Assembly: GCA_020633055.1 (NCBI GenBank)
Contig: JACKEJ010000007.1
Location: 372,001-436,000, forward strand
DNA from: Sandaracinaceae bacterium
Lineage (GTDB): Bacteria; Myxococcota_A; Polyangia; Polyangiales; Houyiibacteriaceae
Length of the DNA: 64,000 nt
Direction of reading: 5' to 3'
Shown: piece after piece, positions 54,122-61,602 of the stretch
How positions within the stretch are numbered: position 1 is the stretch's first letter
Layout of the letters: every line of letters begins with the position of its first letter
Notes under the pieces: generated by a model
Told to the model about the DNA's origin: nothing
Database searches by the model: none
The model's input: the letters and a program-made list of their open reading frames with translations, nothing else
Position numbers and translations under genes: made by a program

Positions 54122-54412
54122 ATGACCGAGCAAGACCGCCCGACCCAGCACGACCCGCTCGCGGGCCTCGACGAGCAGACCCGCACCGAGCTGGAGGCCG
54201 CCGCGTTCCGCCGCCTTCTGAAGCACCTGCGTGAGCGCACCGACGTGCAGAACATCGACCTGATGAACCTGGCAGGGTTCTGCCGGAACTGCCTCAGCAA
54301 GTGGTACCGCGAGGCCGCCACGGACCGTGGCATCGAGCTGAGCGACCCGGCCGTGCGCGAGCATGTCTACGGGATGCCCTACGAGCGCTGGAAGGCCGAG
54401 CACCAGCGCTGA
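54122..54412 (+). CDS. DUF1244 protein
   Basis: 96 residues from ATG 54122 (a GTG directly before it is in frame). The DUF1244 block is nearly complete: AFRRLLKHLRERTDVQNIDL, MNLAGFCRNCLSKWYREAA and YGMPYERWKAEHQ, with the conserved Cys pair in CRNC. Small helical proteins of this family are widespread in Proteobacteria and have no known role. The 3' end is convergent with the nitroreductase-like gene, and a short hairpin (CTGA...TCAG) again spans both stops. Confidence 0.85.
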   Translation: MTEQDRPTQHDPLAGLDEQTRTELEAAAFRRLLKHLRERTDVQNIDLMNLAGFCRNCLSKWYREAATDRGIELSDPAVREHVYGMPYERWKAEHQR

Positions 54413-54421
54413 GGCGCCGCG

Positions 54422-54913
54422 TCAGATGGGGTCGATGACCACGACCGGAATGACCCGGTCCGTCCAGCGCTGGTAGTTGTCGTAGTCGAAGTACAGCTCC
54501 ACCAGCTGCGGCCACAGCTCGGCGCGCTCGGCCTCGTCGGCGACGCGCGCCGTGCCGTACCACTTCTTGCCCTTCACCTGCACCTCGCAGCGTGGGTTGG
54601 CCTTGACGTTGAAGAACCACGCGGGGTTCTTCGGGAGCCCGCCGGTCGACGCGACGACGACCACGCTGTCGCCCTTGGGGAGGTACAGCAGCGGCACCAC
54701 GCGCGCCTCGCCGCTCTTGCGGCCCGTGGTCGTGAGCAGGCACACGTCGACCCCGCGCGGGAACGCTGCGCCCACGCGCCACTTCGAGCCGATGAGGCCG
54801 TTGGTCTTCTGGTAGACCCAGACGTTCGCCTTGGTCATGCGGTTCAGGAACGGCTTCACCCAGGGCTTGTCGAGGCCCTCCGGCTTCTCACGGACGATGT
54901 ACTTGCGCGCCAT
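54422..54913 (-). CDS. Deazaflavin-dependent nitroreductase (DDN)-family protein
   Basis: 163 residues from ATG 54913. The split beta-barrel family signature is present: LLTTTGRKSGEARVVPLLYL, KGDSVVVVASTGGLPKNPAW and NVKANPRCEVQVKGKKW. Members in actinobacteria use F420H2 or FMN to reduce nitro or enone compounds. An N-terminal amphipathic helix (about 17-40) fits the membrane-associated subgroup. Whether this organism makes F420 is not shown in the window; FMN or no cofactor is possible. Confidence 0.85.
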   Translation of the reverse strand: MARKYIVREKPEGLDKPWVKPFLNRMTKANVWVYQKTNGLIGSKWRVGAAFPRGVDVCLLTTTGRKSGEARVVPLLYLPKGDSVVVVASTGGLPKNPAWFFNVKANPRCEVQVKGKKWYGTARVADEAERAELWPQLVELYFDYDNYQRWTDRVIPVVVIDPI

Positions 54914-55040
54914 GCGTCGGTTGTGAGGTGCCCCTCTGCCGCACGCAACTCGGCAACGAGCGCTCCGGCGCGTAACGATCCGACGTTCCTTGTCCGGGCC
55001 GAGCGCGAACGACGGCCCGCTCCGTGGCATACTGCGAACC

Positions 55041-56000
55041 ATGCTCGCTCTCCGCACCCACGACATCGACGCTGCACAAGACCCCGAGAGCGTGCACCGC
55101 GCGATAGGCCGCGTAGCGGAGCAGAGCACAGGGGGCCACAACCCCACCTGGCTCATCCGCGAGCCGACCACCGCGCGTGACCAGGCCGAGGCCGCCCGCA
55201 GCGCGGTGACGGGACCGGCGGGGTTCTCGCTGCTGCTCCACCGTGTGGCACCGGGCGCCGTGCTCACGCCCCCCGCCGAGCCCGCCCGCATGACGGTGTT
55301 CATCGTCGTGCGCGGCGCCCTGCGCAACAGCACGGGCGAGAGCCTGCCAGAGCGCAGCATGCTGCTCGCCGAGAAGGGTCAGGTCGTGCGCCTGGAGAAC
55401 GGCGCGGCGCCCGCCGAGGTGCTCCAGCTGACCTTCGTCCCACGCAGCGGGCGTGCGCTGCCGGTCGGCCCGCGCATCGTGCGCCAGCGCGACCTGCGCC
55501 CGCTGCGCTCGCGGCCTCCGTTCGCGTGGGTGCCCGATGCCATCGGCGACTTCCTCAGCCCACGAGACCTCTACCTGGCCCTCGGCCCCACCGCGCATGG
55601 CCCGCTCCGCTTCGGCGTGGCGGGGCCCGACGAGCTGGTGACGGTGTTCGTGCAGACGCCACGCGGCACTGGCCCGGCCCTGCACGTACACACGAAGAGC
55701 ACCGAGATGTTCTGTGTGCTGACAGGGCGGTTCCGCATCACGTGGGGCGACGACGGTGAGCACGAGGCCGTGCTCGGGCCGCTGGACACGATCGTCGTCC
55801 CCCGGGGTCTGAACCGCGCGTTCACGGCCATGGACGAGGGCGAAAACTGGATCCTACCGATCGTCGTCGGCACCAACGACGAGGCCGAGGACATCCTGTG
55901 GCTCGAGCACGTCTTCGAGCCGGTGCGCGCTCGCTTCCCGCTGCTGTCGGCGATCGCGTCCCGCACCAAGCTGCAGGTCGGGCACCGCGCCCGGGACTGA
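55041..56000 (+). CDS. Bicupin protein
   Basis: 319 residues from ATG 55041. Two cupin barrels: the first (about 65-145) with VAPGAVLTPPAEPARMTVFI is degenerate in metal ligands, and the second (about 190-280) has HVHTKSTEMFCVLTGRFRI, giving HxHx5E, plus the later barrel strand of the metal site. A C-terminal helix (about 290-315) closes the protein. Cupins of this kind may be dioxygenases, isomerases or sensors; no substrate can be assigned. It begins 127 bases from the divergent DDN gene and is followed 1 base after its stop by the glycosidase gene. Confidence 0.75.
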   Translation: MLALRTHDIDAAQDPESVHRAIGRVAEQSTGGHNPTWLIREPTTARDQAEAARSAVTGPAGFSLLLHRVAPGAVLTPPAEPARMTVFIVVRGALRNSTGESLPERSMLLAEKGQVVRLENGAAPAEVLQLTFVPRSGRALPVGPRIVRQRDLRPLRSRPPFAWVPDAIGDFLSPRDLYLALGPTAHGPLRFGVAGPDELVTVFVQTPRGTGPALHVHTKSTEMFCVLTGRFRITWGDDGEHEAVLGPLDTIVVPRGLNRAFTAMDEGENWILPIVVGTNDEAEDILWLEHVFEPVRARFPLLSAIASRTKLQVGHRARD

Positions 56001-56001
56001 C

Positions 56002-57453
56002 GTGAGGAATGCACTTCGCGAGGTCGCGCGCGCTCCTACACGTGGCGCCTATCGGCGCCTGGCGGCGGTCGCGCTGAGCCTGGCGACCCTCCTGCTGGGT
56101 ACCGTGGCGCTGCGCGGCGGGTCCACGCCACCGCGTGCCAACGGGACGCACTCGCGCGCCGCGGCCGTGCTCAACGGAGGGGTGAACGTGGGCGAGCAGG
56201 ACCCCGTCGCGCTCGCGCGGGCCATGCGGGAGACGGGTCTCGACACGCTGCAGATCTCCTATGACGCGCGCCTCACCACGTGGGACGGCGCCGACCTCGA
56301 CTTCCGGGAACGCGAACCCGGCGTGCTCCGTGCCCGAGTGCGCGCCGCCCGCGCGGCTGGGCTGTCGGTCATGCTCGTCTTGAGGGTCCGGCTCGATGGC
56401 GAACACCCCTCGAATCGCCACCTCTGGCACGGCCTGGCGTGGCCGCGCGACGCAGCCCTCGAGGCCTTCTTCGCGAGGTACCGGGACTTCGTCCTGTGGG
56501 CCGCCGACCTAGCCGAAGAAGAAGACGTGGCGATGCTGGTGATCGGCAACGAGCTGAACGCGCTCACGAGCACCGGCGTCGACGTCCCGGGCGTGCTGCG
56601 CCGTGCGCTCGACCACGAGCAGTTGGCGCGCGAGGCCGCCGCCCTGCGCCGCTGCGATGCCGAGGGGCCAGTTCGTTGGCACGACGGCGGGAGCTACCCC
56701 GATCTCGCGAGCGCGGTAGCGGGTGAGCAGCGCGCCCTCTCTCGCTGGGGCGCCGCCGTCGCGGGCCCGCACGAGGGCCGCGCGAGCCGCCTACGCCAGC
56801 GACGTCGCCTGCACGACGACTTCTGGCGCGCCACGCTCGACGAGGCCCGCGCACACTACCGCGGCGTGCTGTCCTACGGCGCGGGCTTCGACAGCTTCTC
56901 GGAGGTGGGGTTCTGGGACGCGACCGATGCCCTGGTCACCACAGCCTACTTCGGGCTCTACGAGCTCGGCGAAGACGCAGACCGGCGGGCGTTCGAGGCG
57001 GCTTGGACGCGACACTTGGAGAGCGTCTCGCGCGTCGCACGCGCGCGCCCGTCGCACCCCGAGCTGCCCGTGTACTTCGGCGAGCTGGGCTTCACGCGGC
57101 GCAAGCACAGTGGCGTCCGCCCTTGGTCCTACGAGGGGTTCGAGATCCTCCCTCGGGCGGATGGGAGCGACGCGTGCGTGGCGTGGGGCGAGGTGCCCCT
57201 CGACCCCGGGGAACGCGCGCGCGCGCTGGAGGGGCTCGGAGACGCCCTCGCTCGAGGTGCCTTGCCCCAGCTGCGCGGCTTCAGCCTGTGGAAGATCACC
57301 AGCGACGACACGCACGCCGCCCTCGAGCCTTATGCCATCCGCCTGCGCGACGCGCTGACCACCGAGACGCGTCGCGCCCGGAGCGAGCGGCCGACCCTCG
57401 CGGCCGTCGCCCGCCTGAGCGCCCTGCTGCGGGCGCGACCTGCCGCGCGGTGA
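56002..57453 (+). CDS. GH-A clan glycosidase-like TIM-barrel protein (GH113-like), membrane-anchored or secreted
   Basis: 483 residues from GTG 56002. A basic N-terminus and one hydrophobic segment (about 21-38) form a signal anchor. The barrel has TLQISYDARLTTWDG, MLVLRVRLDGEH, the acid/base candidate Glu in MLVIGNELNAL and the nucleophile candidate in VYFGELGFTRRKHSG, the pair expected for clan GH-A. LRGFSLWKITSDD is the last barrel strand. The GH113 beta-mannanase-like family is the best match by eye. It is the last gene of a unit with the bicupin. Confidence 0.7.
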   Translation: MRNALREVARAPTRGAYRRLAAVALSLATLLLGTVALRGGSTPPRANGTHSRAAAVLNGGVNVGEQDPVALARAMRETGLDTLQISYDARLTTWDGADLDFREREPGVLRARVRAARAAGLSVMLVLRVRLDGEHPSNRHLWHGLAWPRDAALEAFFARYRDFVLWAADLAEEEDVAMLVIGNELNALTSTGVDVPGVLRRALDHEQLAREAAALRRCDAEGPVRWHDGGSYPDLASAVAGEQRALSRWGAAVAGPHEGRASRLRQRRRLHDDFWRATLDEARAHYRGVLSYGAGFDSFSEVGFWDATDALVTTAYFGLYELGEDADRRAFEAAWTRHLESVSRVARARPSHPELPVYFGELGFTRRKHSGVRPWSYEGFEILPRADGSDACVAWGEVPLDPGERARALEGLGDALARGALPQLRGFSLWKITSDDTHAALEPYAIRLRDALTTETRRARSERPTLAAVARLSALLRARPAAR

Positions 57454-57558
57454 CGGGCCCTCGGCCCCCGCGTGGCGTGCGACCGCCACCGCGAACACGA
57501 CTTGCCAGGGCCGCACGCATTGGGTATGTACGTCGCCCGCCCGGGCTCGCCCGGGTCA

Positions 57559-57632
57559 GGATGCTTAGCTCAGCTGGATAGAGCGTTGGCTTCCGAAGCC
57601 AAAAGTCAGAGGTTCGAATCCTCTAGCATCCG
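57559..57632 (+). tRNA. tRNA-Arg (anticodon CCG)
   Basis: A complete 74-base cloverleaf. Acceptor GGATGCT pairs with AGCATCC, the D arm has GCTC/GAGC, the anticodon arm TTGGC-TTCCGAA-GCCAA carries CCG, the T arm is AGAGG-TTCGAAT-CCTCT, and the discriminator is G. CCA is not encoded. It reads the CGG codon. It lies 24 bases before wbpB. Confidence 0.97.
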
Positions 57633-57635
57633 CCC

Positions 57636-57653
57636 CCCTGCTACCCTGCCGCC
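57636..57653 (+). promoter_or_regulatory. 18-bp repeated element CCCTGCTACCCTGCCGCC, copy 1
   Basis: Identical over 18 bases to 61568-61585, which lies before the O-antigen ligase gene. It contains the extended -10-like TGCTACCCT and ends 3 bases before ATG 57657. A shared promoter or regulatory site for polysaccharide genes is likely. Confidence 0.5.
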
Positions 57654-57656
57654 TGC

Positions 57657-58634
57657 ATGACAGCCAATTTCGCGCTTCTCGGCATAGGCGGCTTCGTCGC
57701 TCCGCGTCATCTGAAGGCCATCTCGGACAACGGTGGCACGCTGGTGGCGGCGTGTGACCCCTTCGACTCCGTCGGGGTCATGGACCGCTACTTCCCAGAC
57801 GCGGCGTTCTTCACCGAGGTCGAGCGCTTCGACCGCTTCCTCGAGAAGCGGCGACGGGAGTCTGCTGCGGCGGCGGTCAAGTACGTCTCGGTGTGTTCTC
57901 CCAACTACCTCCACGACGCGCACTGCCGCCTGGCGCTGCGCCTCGGCGCGCACGCCATCTGCGAGAAGCCACTGGTCATCAACCCGTGGAACCTCGACCA
58001 GCTGCGCGTCATCGAGAGCGAGAGCGAGGCGCGCGTGTTCACGGTCCTCCAGCTCCGACTGTTGCCGTCGCTGATCGCCGTGCGAGCGCGCGTCGCGGAG
58101 GACGCGGCTCGTGGGGTACGTCACCAGGTCGTGCTGACCTACGCCACGCGCCGTGGCCGCTGGTACGACGTGTCGTGGAAGGGGGACGAGGCAAAGTCGG
58201 GAGGGCTCGTGACCAACATCGGCATCCACTTGATGGATCTGCTGGTGTGGCTCTTCGGTGCCCCTCAGGAGGCCGAGGTACACCAGCGCGAGCGCGACCG
58301 GGTGAGCGGGTTCCTCGCCCTCGAGCACGCCGACGTGCGGTGGTTGCTGTCGACGCGGGCGGCCGATCTCCCGAGCGTCGTGCTCGACGCGGGCGGTCAC
58401 GCCCATCGCACGTTGACGCTGGACGGAGAGGAGCTCGAGTTCTCGAGTGGCTTCACGGACCTGCACTCCGAGGTCTACCGCGAGGTGCTGGCGGGACGCG
58501 GGTACGGGATCGAGGACGCACGTCCTTCCATCGAGCTGTCCTACAAGCTCCGCACCGCCGAGCTGACCACCCCGCACGTAGAGCGCAGCCACCCTCAGCT
58601 CCGCGTGTCTCCCACTCCAGGCGGACACCCGTGA
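57657..58634 (+). CDS. wbpB: UDP-N-acetyl-2-amino-2-deoxyglucuronate 3-dehydrogenase
   Basis: 325 residues from ATG 57657. A Gfo/Idh/MocA-family NAD enzyme: FALLGIGGFVAPRHLKAI (Rossmann), VSVCSPNYLHDAHCRLAL, EKPLVINPWN (catalytic Lys of the EKP motif) and SGGLVTNIGIHLMDLLVWL. These match WbpB/WlbA, which oxidises UDP-GlcNAcA at C3 ahead of transamination. The next two genes encode the matching aminotransferase and acetyltransferase. The UDP-GlcNAc 6-dehydrogenase (WbpA) is not in the window. Confidence 0.93.
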   Translation: MTANFALLGIGGFVAPRHLKAISDNGGTLVAACDPFDSVGVMDRYFPDAAFFTEVERFDRFLEKRRRESAAAAVKYVSVCSPNYLHDAHCRLALRLGAHAICEKPLVINPWNLDQLRVIESESEARVFTVLQLRLLPSLIAVRARVAEDAARGVRHQVVLTYATRRGRWYDVSWKGDEAKSGGLVTNIGIHLMDLLVWLFGAPQEAEVHQRERDRVSGFLALEHADVRWLLSTRAADLPSVVLDAGGHAHRTLTLDGEELEFSSGFTDLHSEVYREVLAGRGYGIEDARPSIELSYKLRTAELTTPHVERSHPQLRVSPTPGGHP

Positions 58635-59284
58635 GCGAAGCCACGTACCACGCGCACCCCAGCGCGTACGTCGACGAGCCCGTCACCATCGGCGCGGGCA
58701 CACGCATCTGGCACTTCTGTCACATCATGAGCGGTGCCGTCATCGGGGAGGCCTGCAACCTGGGTCAGAACTGCTTCGTCGCGGGCGGGGTGGTGCTGGG
58801 TGACCGTGTGAAGGTGCAGAACAACGTCTCCCTGTACGAAGGCACCACCGTGGAGGACGACGTGTTCCTCGGGCCGTCCTGCGTGCTCACGAATGTGACG
58901 AACCCCCGCGCTCAGGTGGACCGGCGCAGCCTCTACGAGCCCACGCGCTTGCGACGTGGCTGCACCATCGGCGCCAACGCCACCATCGTCTGTGGTGTGA
59001 CCATAGGCCGCTACGCCCTCGTGGGAGCGGGCGCGGTGGTCGCGGCCAGCGTGCCGGACTACGCGCTGGTGCTGGGTGTCCCGGGCAAGGTCGCGGGGTT
59101 CGTCAGCCGACACGGGCACCGCCTCCGGTTCGCGGACGGTCTCGCCACCTGTCCAGAGTCCGGGCTGCGTTATCAGCAGGGCGCTGCGGGCGTGCGTTGC
59201 CTCGACCTCGACGAAGAACAGCCGCTGCCGGCGCACCTCGCGCGAGGCGAACGCACCCACGACGAATGGAAGGCGTCGACGTGA
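58631..59284 (+). CDS. wbpD: UDP-2-acetamido-3-amino-2,3-dideoxyglucuronate N-acetyltransferase
   Basis: 217 residues from the GTG overlapping the wbpB stop. It is a left-handed beta-helix acyltransferase with hexapeptide repeats (TIGAGTRIWHFCHIMSGAVI, GQNCFVAGGVVLGDRVKVQN, IGANATIVCGVTIGRYALVG). The loop FLGPSCVLTNVTNPRAQVDR is characteristic of WbpD/WlbB. It acetylates the 3-amino group to form UDP-GlcNAc3NAcA. A 30-residue acidic tail is additional to the family core. It overlaps wbpE by GTGA. Confidence 0.93.
   Translation: MSEATYHAHPSAYVDEPVTIGAGTRIWHFCHIMSGAVIGEACNLGQNCFVAGGVVLGDRVKVQNNVSLYEGTTVEDDVFLGPSCVLTNVTNPRAQVDRRSLYEPTRLRRGCTIGANATIVCGVTIGRYALVGAGAVVAASVPDYALVLGVPGKVAGFVSRHGHRLRFADGLATCPESGLRYQQGAAGVRCLDLDEEQPLPAHLARGERTHDEWKAST
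59268..59273 (+). promoter_or_regulatory. Ribosome-binding site GGAAGG for wbpE
   Basis: Seven bases before GTG 59281, inside the end of wbpD. It favours GTG 59281 over ATG 59266 as the wbpE start. Confidence 0.6.
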
Positions 59285-60375
59285 GGGTCCCGCTGCTGGA
59301 CGTGACCCGCATCCCGCATGCCTTGCAGGCGGAGCTCGAGGCGCGCGCCGTCGCGGTCCTGCGCAGCGGCGAGTACATCCTGGGCCCGGAGGTGACGGCG
59401 TTCGAGCGCGCGTGCGCGGCGACCCTCGAGGTCCCCCACGCGATCGGCGTATCGAACGGATCCGACGCGCTGCTGATGCTGCTGATGGCGCTCGGCATCG
59501 GCCCGGGCGACGAGGTGATCGTCCCCAGCTACACCTTCTTCGCCACCGCTGGCGCCGTGGCGCGCCTGGGTGCCACCCCCGTGTTCGTCGACTCGCAGCC
59601 CGAGACGCTGAACCTCGACCCGGCGTGCGTCGCAGAGGCCATCACCAACCGCACGCGCGCCATCATCCCCGTGCACCTCTTCGGCCTCCCAGCCGATCTG
59701 GGAGCGTTGCGACGGGTGGCGGGCGAGCTCCCCCTTCTCGAAGATGCCGCCCAAGCCTTCCTCGCGCGCTACGAAGGGCGCCCCGTCGGCGGGATCGGGC
59801 TCGCGGGGGCGTTCTCGTTCTTTCCCAGCAAGAACCTCGGGGGCTACGGCGACGGGGGGCTCCTGACCACACACGACCACGGCCTCGCGGAGCGCCTGCG
59901 CGTGCTGCGCGCACACGGCAGCCAGCCCAAGTACCACCACGCGGTGGTGGGCGGGAACTTCCGTCTCGACGCGCTGCAGGCGGCGCTGCTCTCGGTCAAG
60001 CTCCCCCACGTGTCCAGCGAGATCGCGGGGCGGCGTGCGAACGCCGCCCTCTACGTCAGCCTGCTCGCAGACGACCCTCGGCTGCAGCTGCCCCCCGCCA
60101 CGCCCGAGCACACCTTCAACCAGTTCGTCGTGCGCTTCGCCGACCGCGCCACGCGTGACCACGTGCAGCGCGCGCTGTCGAACGCACAGGTCGGCACGGC
60201 CGTGTACTACCCGGTGCCGCTGCATCAGCAGGAGTGCTTCGCGACTGCTGGCGAGGCTGCCCGCTGCCCAGTCGCGGAACACGCAGCCGAGACCAGCTTG
60301 GCGCTGCCCGTGTTCGCGGCCCTGCGTCCAGAGGAGCTGGACTACGTCGTGACGAGCTTGCGCAACGCCCTCTGA
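59281..60375 (+). CDS. wbpE: UDP-3-keto-GlcNAcA aminotransferase (DegT/DnrJ family)
   Basis: 364 residues from GTG 59281. A PLP-dependent sugar aminotransferase with PSYTFFATAGAVARLGATPV, ISNGSDA-type phosphate loop (VSNGSDALLML) and the PLP Lys in FSFFPSKNLGGYGDGG. The C-terminal sugar-binding part has VVGGNFRLDALQAALLSVKL. It transfers an amino group to the 3-keto sugar made by WbpB. The 3' end overlaps the convergent glycosyltransferase gene by 34 bases. Confidence 0.93.
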   Translation: MRVPLLDVTRIPHALQAELEARAVAVLRSGEYILGPEVTAFERACAATLEVPHAIGVSNGSDALLMLLMALGIGPGDEVIVPSYTFFATAGAVARLGATPVFVDSQPETLNLDPACVAEAITNRTRAIIPVHLFGLPADLGALRRVAGELPLLEDAAQAFLARYEGRPVGGIGLAGAFSFFPSKNLGGYGDGGLLTTHDHGLAERLRVLRAHGSQPKYHHAVVGGNFRLDALQAALLSVKLPHVSSEIAGRRANAALYVSLLADDPRLQLPPATPEHTFNQFVVRFADRATRDHVQRALSNAQVGTAVYYPVPLHQQECFATAGEAARCPVAEHAAETSLALPVFAALRPEELDYVVTSLRNAL

Positions 60376-61550
60376 CCACGCGGGTGACGCGCCAGCTGCG
60401 CGGCGTAGACCTCGAGCGTCGCAGAGGCTACGTGCGCACGCGACCACTCCGCGATGGCGCGCTCGCGGCTGCGGATGCCCATGCGCCGCCGGAGCCCAGG
60501 GTCCTGTACGAGCGTCTCGACGGCCTGGGCGAGCGCAGCTGCGTCGCGCGCTGGCACCAAGAACCCATTGTCGCCGTCGCGCACGATCTCGCGGCAGCCC
60601 GGTACGTCGGTGGTGACGATCGGTCGACCCGCCGCGGCCGCCTCGATCAGCGACAGCGGCGCCCCTTCGCGGTAGCTCGGGAGACACGCGACGTGGCACG
60701 CAGCGAGCTGCTCGGGGATGTCGGCGCGCCGACCGAGGTGCTCCACCAGACCTTCTGCGTGCCACTGCCGCAGGGTAGCCGGCGGGATGGTGCTGGGGTT
60801 CTGGCCGTCCGGGTCGCCCACCAGACGGAACGTGACCGGCACCCCCCGCGCGCGCAGCACCCGCGCTGCTTCGGCGATCTCTCCGATGCCCTTGTCGACC
60901 AGCATGCGGCTATGCGTGAGGACCACCGGCGTCCCCTGCGGCTCCGGGGCAGGCGCGAAGCGTGCCGTGTCGACGCCAGAGCCGCAGATCATCGTTACCT
61001 GCGCCGGGTCGATCATGCCCGCGGCGGCGAGCTCCTCGCGGTCGTCCGGGTTCTGCAGGATGACGCTGACGCGCCCGCCGCGACGGACCAGACCTCCGTA
61101 CGCCCGCTGCACCACGGCGCGGAGCACACGACGCTTCAGCCCTTCCCCCATGAACAGGTAGCCCATGCCTGCGACCGCGCAGACGACGGCGGGCGCGCGC
61201 GTCAGCGCGGCCGCGATGGACCCGTAGAGCACCAACTTGTGCGCCACCAAGTGCACGACGTCCGGCCTGAAGCGGGCCATGACCGCCGTGACGCTCGCGA
61301 CGGACCCAGCCTCGGCGAACGGGTTGGTGCTGCCGCGGTCGAGCTGAATCGGGAAGTAGCGAAACCCCTCGGCCTCGATACGCGCTTGGAGGTCGCCCTG
61401 GGCGGTGGCCAACCCCACGTCGTAGCCAGCGCGCTGCGCGGCCTGCGCGATGTGCAGACGGTGGGACCAGAAGTACCAGTCCTCGGCGATGACCATGAGG
61501 AGACGCGGACGCACGCCCCGAGTGGTAGCAGCCGCGCGCGGGAAACGCAT
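60342..61550 (-). CDS. Glycosyltransferase family 4
   Basis: 402 residues from ATG 61550. GT-B fold: N-terminal domain LLMVIAEDWYFWSHRLHIAQ, RPDVVHLVAHKLVLYG and AVAGMGYLFMG; C-terminal domain with VVLTHSRMLVDKGIGE and the donor-binding EGAPLSLIEAAAAGRPIV (Ex7E). It resembles the WbpH/PglA-like transferases that add N-acetylated hexosamines to undecaprenyl-linked sugars. It is transcribed opposite to the wbpBDE genes, overlapping wbpE tail-to-tail by 34 bases, and divergent from the O-antigen ligase. Confidence 0.9.
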   Translation of the reverse strand: MRFPRAAATTRGVRPRLLMVIAEDWYFWSHRLHIAQAAQRAGYDVGLATAQGDLQARIEAEGFRYFPIQLDRGSTNPFAEAGSVASVTAVMARFRPDVVHLVAHKLVLYGSIAAALTRAPAVVCAVAGMGYLFMGEGLKRRVLRAVVQRAYGGLVRRGGRVSVILQNPDDREELAAAGMIDPAQVTMICGSGVDTARFAPAPEPQGTPVVLTHSRMLVDKGIGEIAEAARVLRARGVPVTFRLVGDPDGQNPSTIPPATLRQWHAEGLVEHLGRRADIPEQLAACHVACLPSYREGAPLSLIEAAAAGRPIVTTDVPGCREIVRDGDNGFLVPARDAAALAQAVETLVQDPGLRRRMGIRSRERAIAEWSRAHVASATLEVYAAQLARHPRGQRALRKLVTT

Positions 61551-61567
61551 CGTGCGACGTCCCTCGT

Positions 61568-61585
61568 CCCTGCTACCCTGCCGCC
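61568..61585 (+). promoter_or_regulatory. 18-bp repeated element CCCTGCTACCCTGCCGCC, copy 2
   Basis: The same 18 bases as 57636-57653, here 17 bases before ATG 61603 in the 52-base gap between divergent genes. Confidence 0.5.
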
Positions 61586-61602
61586 GGGACCCTGGACCAC
61601 GA

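Noticed and set aside
57559..57632. tRNA-Arg as integration site for a mobile element
   Set aside because: No integrase, no duplicated tRNA 3' end and no change in composition was seen in the 6.4 kb that follows.
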